10,427 nucleotides of DNA from an uncultured Candidatus Saccharibacteria bacterium (GTDB taxonomy: Bacteria > Patescibacteriota > Saccharimonadia > Saccharimonadales > Saccharimonadaceae): positions 1-10,427 of the forward strand of contig CALGUM010000109.1 in NCBI GenBank assembly GCA_937902295.1, in the 5' to 3' direction. Shown here one piece after another: positions 1 through 6,215 of the stretch. The notes under the pieces are model-generated. The model worked only from the letters and a program-made list of their open reading frames with translations. It was not told the origin of the DNA and made no database searches. The position numbers and the translations under genes are program-made. Each line of letters starts with the position of its first letter. Position 1 is the first letter of the stretch.

Positions 1-502
1 CTGGGTGATCTATAACTTCAACTTTTGAATCCGTAGAGGTACGAAATTCAATACCTGCGCGTCGCTGATGATATCCAGATGTCACAAGAATCACTCTGGC
101 ATACTGATTATTTACAAATACACTGCTCGAATGCTGTGCATTTTGTAGCGTAGTCTCAGAAAACTCTTCTGTTAAGATTGCCTCGTTTGGCACCCCTGCA
201 GCAAGCGCATACTCGCGCATAGCACTTGCATTACTTGGTCCAGACTTATCGGCCGCAGCACCGGAAAAAAGTAACCGTGGAGCCCATCCTCGATTGTACA
301 ATGCAACCGCTTCTGATGTGCGAGCGGCTGTGTCGCCACCACTTACCGCAACAATTACGTCGGCCGGCCGACAATTTGAATCTTCGGCTGCGGCCGATGG
401 AACCGGCTCGCAACGTGCCAAGTCATCAGGAGACAAATAGGCGTCCACCAGCAGCACCATCATCGCGGCAACAGCTATAAGAAATATAAGACGTACGATC
501 AC
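1..502 (-). CDS. YdcF/ElyC/SanA-family (DUF218) membrane-anchored protein, C-terminus outside window
   Basis: Open from a GTG start to the window edge; 167 residues are visible and the 3' end is missing. Residues 2-19 form one hydrophobic membrane segment, followed by a short extracytoplasmic linker with Cys31 and Cys44. The DUF218 fold begins near residue 47: ADVIVAVSGGDTAARTSEA (48-66), then LLFSGA (77-82), TTLQNA (118-123) and VTSGYHQRRA (140-149) match the family's conserved GG/Arg, S-G, T-x-x-N-A and Y-H-x-x-R-A positions. Family members such as ElyC and SanA act in envelope and peptidoglycan homeostasis, and E. coli YdcF binds S-adenosylmethionine, but the biochemical activity of the family is not settled. 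The GTG overlaps the stop of the cysteine desulfurase gene by 4 bases (GTGA) and has a good AGGAG seven bases upstream, implying coupled translation. The family call is solid; the role here is unknown. Confidence 0.85.
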   Translation of the reverse strand, partial: MIVRLIFLIAVAAMMVLLVDAYLSPDDLARCEPVPSAAAEDSNCRPADVIVAVSGGDTAARTSEAVALYNRGWAPRLLFSGAAADKSGPSNASAMREYALAAGVPNEAILTEEFSETTLQNAQHSSSVFVNNQYARVILVTSGYHQRRAGIEFRTSTDSKVEVIDHP

Positions 503-1659
503 GTGGCTACTCCTGTCCGCTTAATTTCGCCTTTTACCGCAGCGATTAACTGATCTGCCGCGTACTCCACAGATGCTTCTGTCGTATGACGACCAAGCGT
601 GAGACGAATACTGCCATCCGCAACCGTATCTTCCATACCAATTGCCGTGAGCACAGTTGAGCGCGTACCACTGTTGGCGGCGCAGGCACTGCTTGTGGCG
701 ACATATACTTGTTTCATCTCAAGCAAAAAAACCAGTCGCTCCGCATCAATATTCGGAAATGATACATGACAAAAATTTGCCAACCGGTGCTTCGGGTGAC
801 CAGAAAAGATCGCTCCAGGTAGTGCTTCTTTTAATCGCTGCTCTAGACGACCACGCAGCACAATCATACGATCAAACTCGTGCGAACGCTTTTGGGTAGC
901 TCGGGCTGCAGCAGCAGAAAAGCCAACTACACCGGCAACATTTTCAGTGCCGCTCCTAAGACCACGCTCCTGTCCGCCGCCTACAATTTGTGGCTGCAGT
1001 ACAACACCTGGCTTAATCCATAGGAGACCCATTTGTTTTGGTCCATAAATTTTAGCGGAATTTAGCGTCAATAAGTCCACCCCGAGCCGCCCCACGTTAA
1101 TATCGAGTAGTCCGAAACCTTGCGATGCGTCGCAGTGGAAAAGTAGCGGTCTCGCGTTACCTTGCTCACGACGCGTTGCGCGAACTATTTCGAGTTCCTG
1201 AGCGATGCTGCGAATTGGCTGAATGCTGCCGATTTCGTGATTTGCAAGCGCCACACTTACCAGTTCGGTATCTTCGCGAACCGCCGACACGATATCTTGA
1301 GGAGTGACATGTCCGTGCTTGTCTACTTGTACGAGAGTGTGGTCATTCCGCTTGGTAGCTTCGAGGACACTCTTATGTTCGCTCGTCGGCGCTACTTTGT
1401 GACCAGGAAAACTACCGACCGCCAGATTGATCGACTCAGTTGCACCCGCCGTCATGACAAGCTCATCACCTGATGCTCCGAACGTTTGAGCGAGTTGGTG
1501 TTTTGCAGCCAAGTACTTACGCCTTACTGCGACAGCAGGCTCATAAGGACTTGATGGATTAAAAAAATCATCAAACAGAAATGGCCGCATAGCCTCAAAT
1601 ACCCGCTCATCAAGAGGAGTTGCTGCGGCATAGTCAAAATAGTAGTCAATATTTGTCAT
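499..1659 (-). CDS. Class V aminotransferase: cysteine desulfurase (NifS/IscS type)
   Basis: PLP-dependent enzyme that takes sulfur from L-cysteine as a persulfide for Fe-S clusters or tRNA thiolation. In the 386-residue reading the N-terminus has the family hallmark YFDYAAATP (7-15). Visible active-site elements are TAGATES near 70, His95 in TSEHK, NHE at 140-142, Asp177 in FHCDASQ (pyridine-nitrogen contact), Lys203 in NSAKIYGPK (PLP Schiff base), RSGTEN near 235-240 and the catalytic Cys326 in the SSACAANSG loop. The longer Cys loop resembles the NifS/IscS group rather than SufS. Oddly, the residue before the PLP lysine is Ala, where IscS/NifS usually has His. No iscU, sufU or mnmA lies beside it, so the sulfur acceptor is unknown. 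I chose ATG 1659 because it has an AGGAAG six bases upstream and fits the usual N-terminus. A longer start at ATG 1692 would overlap the previous stop as ATGA and add 11 residues, but has no obvious ribosome site. Confidence 0.93.
   Translation of the reverse strand: MTNIDYYFDYAAATPLDERVFEAMRPFLFDDFFNPSSPYEPAVAVRRKYLAAKHQLAQTFGASGDELVMTAGATESINLAVGSFPGHKVAPTSEHKSVLEATKRNDHTLVQVDKHGHVTPQDIVSAVREDTELVSVALANHEIGSIQPIRSIAQELEIVRATRREQGNARPLLFHCDASQGFGLLDINVGRLGVDLLTLNSAKIYGPKQMGLLWIKPGVVLQPQIVGGGQERGLRSGTENVAGVVGFSAAAARATQKRSHEFDRMIVLRGRLEQRLKEALPGAIFSGHPKHRLANFCHVSFPNIDAERLVFLLEMKQVYVATSSACAANSGTRSTVLTAIGMEDTVADGSIRLTLGRHTTEASVEYAADQLIAAVKGEIKRTGVAT
510..514 (-). promoter_or_regulatory. Shine-Dalgarno AGGAG for the YdcF-like gene
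   Basis: AGGAG lies seven bases before the GTG at 502-500, inside the last codons of the cysteine desulfurase gene. It decides the GTG as the start, since the first in-frame ATG (codon 14) would remove most of the membrane segment. Confidence 0.6.
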
Positions 1660-1665
1660 ACTCTT

Positions 1666-1671
1666 CTTCCT
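1666..1671 (-). promoter_or_regulatory. Shine-Dalgarno AGGAAG for the cysteine desulfurase
   Basis: AGGAAG with a six-base spacer before ATG 1659. It supports the internal ATG over the overlapping ATG at 1692. Confidence 0.5.
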
Positions 1672-1688
1672 ATTATACGCTACCTGGG

Positions 1689-2183
1689 TCATCCCGCGTG
1701 CGCGTAGCTCGCAGGACGAAGCACAGAGGGGTCAGCATGATACACTTCTCGTGCGACACGCTCATAGTATAGATGAATGGCGGCCATAAAGTTCTCGAGC
1801 TCCTGGCCTTCAATAAATTCGTATCGGGCAGCTTCCTGTACCTTGAGGATACCGTTCTCGTGCACCTCGTAGCGAATCGTAGTACTTTTTCGCTGACCTG
1901 ACTGGGCATCAACCCATTCGTCATACCAAATCCACGTCGAAAGATCTAAATTAAAAAATTCACGTCGATGACCTTTTGGTACTTCGCCAAATAGGCGTGC
2001 ACCAATATCACTTTCGAGCTGAATAAGCTCACGCTCAGTAAGCTTACCAAAAGGCCGTTTATGAGCCTTATGCGACTTTGTCTCTGGACGAGACACCTCT
2101 TTGATAACTCGCCGAGGCGAAGACGGCTCCACTGGCTCAGTACCTAAGAATAGGTCGAATAGTTTTTTCGCGAGTTTCATCAT
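1689..2183 (-). CDS. Conserved-looking hypothetical protein, 164 aa
   Basis: No named domain recognised. The N-terminal 45 residues are basic and Pro/Ser-rich (MMKLAKKLFDLFLG then PSSPRR and KSHKAHKR), which suggests a short amphipathic or flexible tail. A compact region follows: LTERELIQLESDIGARLFG (48-66, helical), then an aromatic-rich stretch REFFNLDLSTWIWYDEWVD (74-92) and strand-like TTIRYEVHENGILKVQ (101-116), and a final helix with IHLYYERVAREVYH (136-149). There is no signal peptide or membrane helix, so it is probably cytosolic. The FxLDxxTWIWYDEW pattern resembles a hypothetical family I associate with Saccharibacteria, but this is from memory and unverified. The ATG overlaps the upstream 62-codon gene's stop by 4 bases (ATGA) and lacks its own clear Shine-Dalgarno, pointing to coupled translation. 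Function unknown. Confidence 0.8.
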   Translation of the reverse strand: MMKLAKKLFDLFLGTEPVEPSSPRRVIKEVSRPETKSHKAHKRPFGKLTERELIQLESDIGARLFGEVPKGHRREFFNLDLSTWIWYDEWVDAQSGQRKSTTIRYEVHENGILKVQEAARYEFIEGQELENFMAAIHLYYERVAREVYHADPSVLRPASYAHAG

Positions 2184-2368
2184 GATCCGTTTTGTCCGTT
2201 TAGGCGATTGAGGCGGAGCTGCTGCAGAGTACTTGCCAGCGACAACGCATCTTGAACCTCAGCATCATACGCGCCTGTTGAGGTATGAGAAGTGCGAGGC
2301 TGCTGAGAGTTGTATGCAGTCTCTTCGTATCCCAACCCAACTGTATCGATATTTGCCTGCTGGTCCAT
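2180..2368 (-). CDS. Small hypothetical protein, 62 aa
   Basis: Short hydrophilic protein rich in Gln, Ser, Thr and Asn. The first 33 residues look disordered (MDQQANIDTVGLGYEETAYN then SQQPRTSHTSTG). Residues 35-56 (DAEVQDALSLASTLQQLRLN and onward) could form an amphipathic helix. No Cys, signal peptide or membrane segment. Coding status is supported by GGAG seven bases before ATG 2368, by an ATGA overlap with the following 164-codon gene, and by its place in a tight gene series 21 bases after tatD. A GTG at 2383 in the same frame would add five residues without a ribosome site. A competing 61-codon frame (2200-2385) is less likely because it lacks the Shine-Dalgarno and the coupled overlap. 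Its constant pairing with the next gene suggests a joint role, but function is unknown. Confidence 0.6.
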   Translation of the reverse strand: MDQQANIDTVGLGYEETAYNSQQPRTSHTSTGAYDAEVQDALSLASTLQQLRLNRLNGQNGS

Positions 2369-2375
2369 ATCTTTA

Positions 2376-2380
2376 CTCCA
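2376..2380 (-). promoter_or_regulatory. Shine-Dalgarno TGGAG for the 62-aa gene
   Basis: TGGAG lies seven bases before ATG 2368. It selects this ATG over the GTG at 2383. Confidence 0.45.
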
Positions 2381-2389
2381 CACATGATT

Positions 2390-3169
2390 TTAAGTAGTGT
2401 TTAACGCGTATACACGTGCAAATAGTTGCAATGCATTTGCGGTAGTACGGTGAGCAACCACTTCATAGGGTATGCCGCGCGATATCGCATGATATTGTGC
2501 TATTTCTCTCACCATACTTGGCTCATTCACTTTACCACGAAAAGGTGCTGGTGTCAAGAACGGTGCATCTGTCTCTAACACTAGTTTATCTAGCGGTATT
2601 GCCATAAACATGTCTTTTTGTCTTGAGTCTTTGGTGAACGTACTGATTCCATTGACACCGATATACAGTCCTTTTGCGAGCCCCTCCTCAAGATCCACCA
2701 TATCACCCGTAAAACTATGTAGCACGCCTCCTTTTAGGCCAGGAAAATTATCTACAATTGGCCAGAAATCATCAAACGCTTCTCGTACATGAAACACAAC
2801 TGGTAGTGCCCTGTCCTGGGCGATCTGCAGTTGCTGCTCAAATGCATGTATTTGCACCTCCGGAGGACTATGGGTGTAAAAGTAGTCTAATCCCACTTCG
2901 CCAATTGCAACCACTTGCGCATCACGTGCCATTTCCGCAATGCCTTCAATCCCGTCTTTTGTATCATGAGGATGTACACCTATAGTAGCAAACGCATACT
3001 CGTGAGTATGTGCAAACTGAACTGCGTCTCGGGAACTTTGCACATTTGTTCCCACGCACACCACTTGTTCTACCCCAGCTTCACGCGCGCGAGTCATTAC
3101 CTCGTCGAGCGCAAGCGGATACGAGGATTCATGAATATGACAATGAGTGTCAATCAGTTTTGGCTGCAT
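2390..3169 (-). CDS. tatD: TatD-family metal-dependent hydrolase (DNase)
   Basis: 259 residues, the usual TatD length. All expected metal ligands are present: the HxH pair His9/His11 in DTHCHIH, Glu91 in AIGEVGLDY, His127 in VVFHVRE, His151 in GVLHSFTGD and Asp201 in LETDAPFLTP. Members are Mg/Mn/Zn-dependent TIM-barrel phosphohydrolases. Bacterial TatD proteins act as 3'-5' DNA/RNA exonucleases in repair and DNA turnover; the closely related YcfH/YabD members often sit beside metG, as here. Start: ATG 3169 gives the standard MxxLIDTHCH N-terminus and overlaps the 3' end of metG by 20 bases. Longer readings only translate metG's tail in another frame. There is no clear Shine-Dalgarno, so translation probably depends on ribosomes finishing metG. 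Confidence 0.95.
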   Translation of the reverse strand: MQPKLIDTHCHIHESSYPLALDEVMTRAREAGVEQVVCVGTNVQSSRDAVQFAHTHEYAFATIGVHPHDTKDGIEGIAEMARDAQVVAIGEVGLDYFYTHSPPEVQIHAFEQQLQIAQDRALPVVFHVREAFDDFWPIVDNFPGLKGGVLHSFTGDMVDLEEGLAKGLYIGVNGISTFTKDSRQKDMFMAIPLDKLVLETDAPFLTPAPFRGKVNEPSMVREIAQYHAISRGIPYEVVAHRTTANALQLFARVYALNTT

Positions 3170-4643
3170 GCTTGATGCGAGGATCTTCGGTATGTGCGTA
3201 TATCTTAGGGAACAATAGTCCTTGATCATGCACCATACCGTCTTTAAATGTTGCCTGGATCTTGGCCGCTGCATCTGGCATGAATGGCTCTAGTAGCATG
3301 GCAATTTGCAGTAGCGACCCTACACATGTTTCTAGTATCTCGGCCAAGTGATCAGCAGATTCTGGATTTTCGTCTTTTGTTTTCGCTACATTCCATGGCT
3401 TCACTCGATCGAGATATTGGTTTGCTGCACGGACTTGCTTCCAAACATGGTCAAGTGCTTCGTTGAAACTCAGTGCATCCATTGACTCTCGATACAACTG
3501 CATATCGTGCTCACCACGGGTCACTTCGCCAATTACCCCGGCTTGGTATCGGGTCACCATACTTGCAATCCGCTGCACGAGATTACCGAGATCGTTGCCA
3601 AGCTCGCTGTTGTACGCGTTTTCGAATCGCTCCCAAGTAAAATCACCGTCGTCCTGAGTTGGTATATGACGTGAGAAATAATATCGGAATGCATCAAGCC
3701 CGTAGGTATCGATAATTTCTTCTGGGTCAATTACATTACCGACAGACTTACTCATCTTTTTGCCGTCACTATCAATAAATCCGTGTACCAGTAGCTTTTT
3801 AGGTAGTGGCAGTTCGAGTGCCATCAACATTGCGGGCCAAATAATAGCGTGGAATCGCAAGATGTCTTTTCCGATCACTTGAATATCAGCAGGCCAGTAG
3901 TCTTTCCAATCTGGGTTATCTGGGTATCCTATCACGGTAATATAATTACTAAGTGCATCAATCCACACATACATCACTTGGTCTGGGTCACCAGGAACGC
4001 CTATACCCCAACTCAAGTTTTTACGCGGACGAGATATACTCAGATCCTCTAGGCCTTCACCGAGTAGATTCAACACTTCGCTTTTGCGAAATTCTGGAAT
4101 AATTCTCATTGCATCGGTTTCGATAGCATCACGAATTCTCTGCGTGAACTCACTCAGTTTGAAATAATAATTATCTTCACTCAGACGTTCGTAGGGGATG
4201 CCATGATCTGGTGAGATGCCGTTGTTTTCTGCAGCAATTTTGTCACTAACAAACGCCTCCTCGCCTACGGAATACCAGCCCTCATACGAACCTTTGTAGA
4301 TATATGGCGCCATCTTTTGCCAAATATACTGCGCTGCTCCCACGTGGTGAGCATCGCTCGTGCGAATGAAATCAGTGTACTCAGCCCCAACCTTATCCAT
4401 AATCTGCTTAAACGCAAGGTGAGTTTCATCGACGTAGCTTTTTGGGTCTTTATCTGCCGCCTGAGCTTTGGCGGCAATTTTGTTACCATGCTCATCGGTA
4501 CCGACCTGCATACGAACTTCATTGCCAAGTTGCACCTGGTAGCGTCGCCAGATATCCGCCAATAGGTAGTCGAGCGCATTGCCAATATGTGGTTTTGCAT
4601 TTGCATAGGGAATTGCAGTGGTAATATATAGATTTTTCTTCAT
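3150..4643 (-). CDS. metG: Methionyl-tRNA synthetase, short form
   Basis: Class I aminoacyl-tRNA synthetase charging tRNA-Met for translation. The HIGH-type signature is PHIGNAL (18-24), GTDEHG at 48-53, the SWGIGVPGDP and VMYVWIDALSNY blocks at 211-234, and a perfect KMSKS at 296-300. The anticodon-binding helical domain follows, including NDLGNLVQR and VKPWNVAK. The connective-peptide region has EGWYSVGEEAFVSDK (121-135) with no paired cysteines, so this is a zinc-free form. At 497 residues it ends after the anticodon domain and lacks the C-terminal EMAP/Trbp111-like tRNA-binding domain found in longer MetG proteins. A promoter with extended -10 ends seven bases before the ATG, so the message may be leaderless. 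It shares a 20-base overlap with tatD downstream. Confidence 0.98.
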   Translation of the reverse strand: MKKNLYITTAIPYANAKPHIGNALDYLLADIWRRYQVQLGNEVRMQVGTDEHGNKIAAKAQAADKDPKSYVDETHLAFKQIMDKVGAEYTDFIRTSDAHHVGAAQYIWQKMAPYIYKGSYEGWYSVGEEAFVSDKIAAENNGISPDHGIPYERLSEDNYYFKLSEFTQRIRDAIETDAMRIIPEFRKSEVLNLLGEGLEDLSISRPRKNLSWGIGVPGDPDQVMYVWIDALSNYITVIGYPDNPDWKDYWPADIQVIGKDILRFHAIIWPAMLMALELPLPKKLLVHGFIDSDGKKMSKSVGNVIDPEEIIDTYGLDAFRYYFSRHIPTQDDGDFTWERFENAYNSELGNDLGNLVQRIASMVTRYQAGVIGEVTRGEHDMQLYRESMDALSFNEALDHVWKQVRAANQYLDRVKPWNVAKTKDENPESADHLAEILETCVGSLLQIAMLLEPFMPDAAAKIQATFKDGMVHDQGLLFPKIYAHTEDPRIKHAAKTD

Positions 4644-4650
4644 TATCTCT

Positions 4651-4678
4651 AGTATAGCAGAGGTAGAGAGCGAAACAA
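4651..4678 (-). promoter_or_regulatory. Candidate promoter for metG
   Basis: TTGTTT (4678-4673), a 16-base spacer and TATACT (4656-4651), with TGC immediately before the -10 (extended -10). The start codon begins eight bases after the -10, so transcription would start at about the A of the ATG or one base before it. This would drive metG, tatD and probably the genes to the left end. Read by eye only. Confidence 0.5.
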
Positions 4679-4701
4679 ATCTACTCTATACAGCCGTAGA
4701 T
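4679..4701 (-). terminator. Weak hairpin between prepilin and metG
   Basis: ATCTAC and GTAGAT form a 6-bp stem around an 11-base loop ten bases after the prepilin stop, followed by TTGTTT on the transcribed strand. The stem is AU-rich and the U-run is broken, so at best it is a leaky terminator. It abuts the metG -35. Confidence 0.22.
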
Positions 4702-4710
4702 GTATGCTTG

Positions 4711-5373
4711 CTATAGACTCTCTGGCTGCGGGAATGTATAGGCGCATCGCGTGACGCCATTACTACTCGCATAAAATGGTCGCTTCGTCAGCGCAGTCAG
4801 AGGGCTATTTGTATTGTCATTGCCAGGATTGTGCCCAATACTATAGCTGCTATTACAATCTTGATTCTGCCCCTTTAAGGTAAAGTAAAGAAAGAATGGC
4901 TGCCGTACTCCGTTCATTCCCCATCCGCCACTGCCAAATGTGACTGAGATTCCACGATACTTTGTTCCATTCGCTCCAATCAATTCTGTGTCAGGGAACT
5001 TTAAGTTCGTTAGTCCTGTACTTTCAAGCATTGCATTAGCGACGGCCTTCTCCCTCCAGATGTAACTTCCCCCTACAGCCATTGTTTCACATCGTGCAAC
5101 ATCATTGCCTGCAGTATCATCTGTCTCTACCGGCAAACAATAGGGAGCATTCGCTCCCAGGTTCACGCCGTGCTCCACTACTGCTGCCTCAAATTTTTTG
5201 GCTAACTGGTGTGCGGCTTGGATTTTTGCAGTGTTGTGAGCGCGGTTCTGCACACCATTGAACGCCACGATTGTAATAGCTGCAAGTATTCCAATCACAA
5301 CTATCACAATAAGTAGTTCAACTATCGTGAACCCACCCTGCCTCTTCTTGTATAGTGATACGACTCTATGCAC
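4711..5373 (-). CDS. Type IV pilin-like prepilin
   Basis: 220-residue secreted or pilus subunit with a textbook class III leader. A short basic leader (MHRVVSLYKKRQGG) ends at Gly14; prepilin peptidase would cut before Phe15 and N-methylate it. Glu19 is the conserved +5 glutamate, and FTIVELLIVIVVIGILAAI is the hydrophobic alpha1-N segment. The globular part (about 45-220) has four cysteines (79, 95, 173, 210), allowing two disulfides outside the membrane, and Gly/Asn-rich loops. It could be a major pilin, a minor pilin or a pseudopilin; no pil assembly genes are in the window. Type IV pili in this phylum are linked to twitching, host-cell attachment and DNA uptake. The start is a GTG directly after an in-frame TAA and is the only possible initiator before the cleavage site. 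It has no Shine-Dalgarno, and its promoter lies nine bases upstream, so the leader would be two or three bases. Confidence 0.92.
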   Translation of the reverse strand: MHRVVSLYKKRQGGFTIVELLIVIVVIGILAAITIVAFNGVQNRAHNTAKIQAAHQLAKKFEAAVVEHGVNLGANAPYCLPVETDDTAGNDVARCETMAVGGSYIWREKAVANAMLESTGLTNLKFPDTELIGANGTKYRGISVTFGSGGWGMNGVRQPFFLYFTLKGQNQDCNSSYSIGHNPGNDNTNSPLTALTKRPFYASSNGVTRCAYTFPQPESL

Positions 5374-5382
5374 TTATCGCTA

Positions 5383-5412
5383 ATAGTATCATCAGCGTCT
5401 CAAAACGGTCAA
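5383..5412 (-). promoter_or_regulatory. Candidate promoter for the prepilin gene
   Basis: TTGACC (5412-5407), an 18-base spacer and TACTAT (5388-5383) preceded by TGA (extended -10). It lies in the 45-base gap after rsmA. The predicted transcription start is two or three bases before the GTG, so the prepilin would be expressed separately from rsmA on a nearly leaderless mRNA. Confidence 0.5.
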
Positions 5413-5418
5413 GCTTTT

Positions 5419-6213
5419 CTAGGTGACACTATCACGATGACGCGCGGAATATACTGCTGCGAAATTCTTCCACTGCTCGATTGATAACGCCTCGGCGCGA
5501 TCGTCCGGAGAAATATTTGCCTCCCTTAGTAGTACTTCTACTTGCGCTTTATCAATACCGAGCCCGCCGCCAATACTTGTGCGTAACTTTTTACGCTTGG
5601 CGCTAAACCCGGCTTTTACGAGACGAAAAATAAGCTGCTCATCCACTCCGACTGGCAGCGTAGCTGGCCTAGTGCGAAGTGTCACTACTTGCGAGTCAAC
5701 TTTTGGTGGTGGTGTAAAGAATTCTGCTGGCACGACATCACCCAAACTGGCGTCGGCATAAAGCTGTGCACCGATCGCCAGAATACTCATGTTACCTGGG
5801 GCCGCTGCAACCCGCTCGGCAACTTCTTTTTGAATGAGTAGTGTCACCACACTTGGCTTGTGCTCAGACGTCATAAATTTTTGGATTATCTTGCTCGTAA
5901 TATAGTAGGGTATGTTTGCGACGACCTTGTAGCCCTCTGGTAGCCCACGCATATCAAACTCCAAAATATCACTGTGAACCACATCTAGGTTTTTGCCGGG
6001 AAATTGCCCAGGTAACTTGCGCGCCAAATCCTTGTCGAACTCGACCGCAATCACCTTTTTTGCTCTCGCAAGTAACACTGAGGTCAATGTACCAAGCCCA
6101 GGGCCAACCTCGAGCACTACATCGTCGGGTCCAACATCTGCACAATCGGCAATATGGTCAAGTACATACCTATCTTTTAGCCAATGCTGGCCTAGGTGCT
6201 TTTTTGTAGGCAT
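5419..6213 (-). CDS. rsmA: 16S rRNA (adenine1518-N6/adenine1519-N6)-dimethyltransferase RsmA/KsgA
   Basis: 264 residues, the normal KsgA size. It dimethylates two adjacent adenines in the 3' terminal hairpin of 16S rRNA during late small-subunit assembly, using S-adenosylmethionine. Motifs: KKHLGQHWLKD (4-14, the family's KKxLGQNFL element), SAM motif I LEVGPGLGT (34-42), acidic EFD at 58-60, SDILEF near 81-86, catalytic motif IV NIPYYIT (100-106), FTPPPKVDS and the C-terminal GFSAKRKKLRTS. Start ATG 6213 lies two bases after the stop of the 3D-domain gene and gives the standard N-terminus; the frame extends upstream only as antisense-like sequence within that gene. It is probably cotranscribed with the 3D-domain protein, as ksgA is with yabE/rpfB in Bacillus and Actinobacteria. 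Confidence 0.97.
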   Translation of the reverse strand: MPTKKHLGQHWLKDRYVLDHIADCADVGPDDVVLEVGPGLGTLTSVLLARAKKVIAVEFDKDLARKLPGQFPGKNLDVVHSDILEFDMRGLPEGYKVVANIPYYITSKIIQKFMTSEHKPSVVTLLIQKEVAERVAAAPGNMSILAIGAQLYADASLGDVVPAEFFTPPPKVDSQVVTLRTRPATLPVGVDEQLIFRLVKAGFSAKRKKLRTSIGGGLGIDKAQVEVLLREANISPDDRAEALSIEQWKNFAAVYSARHRDSVT

Positions 6214-6215
6214 AT

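Noticed and set aside
2200..2385. Alternative 61-codon frame starting at ATG 2385
   Set aside because: It has no ribosome site, ends without coupling to the next gene, and has a biased Arg/Cys/Ser composition like a shadow frame.
2369..2440. Promoter before the 62-aa gene using TTGCAC or TTGCAA within the tatD tail
   Set aside because: Spacers to any TATAAT-like hexamer are 13 or 19-21 bases and the -10 matches are poor.
5423..5435. Hairpin at the rsmA end as a terminator
   Set aside because: The GTGA/TCAC stem is only 4 bp, lies within the last codons, and has no U-run after it.
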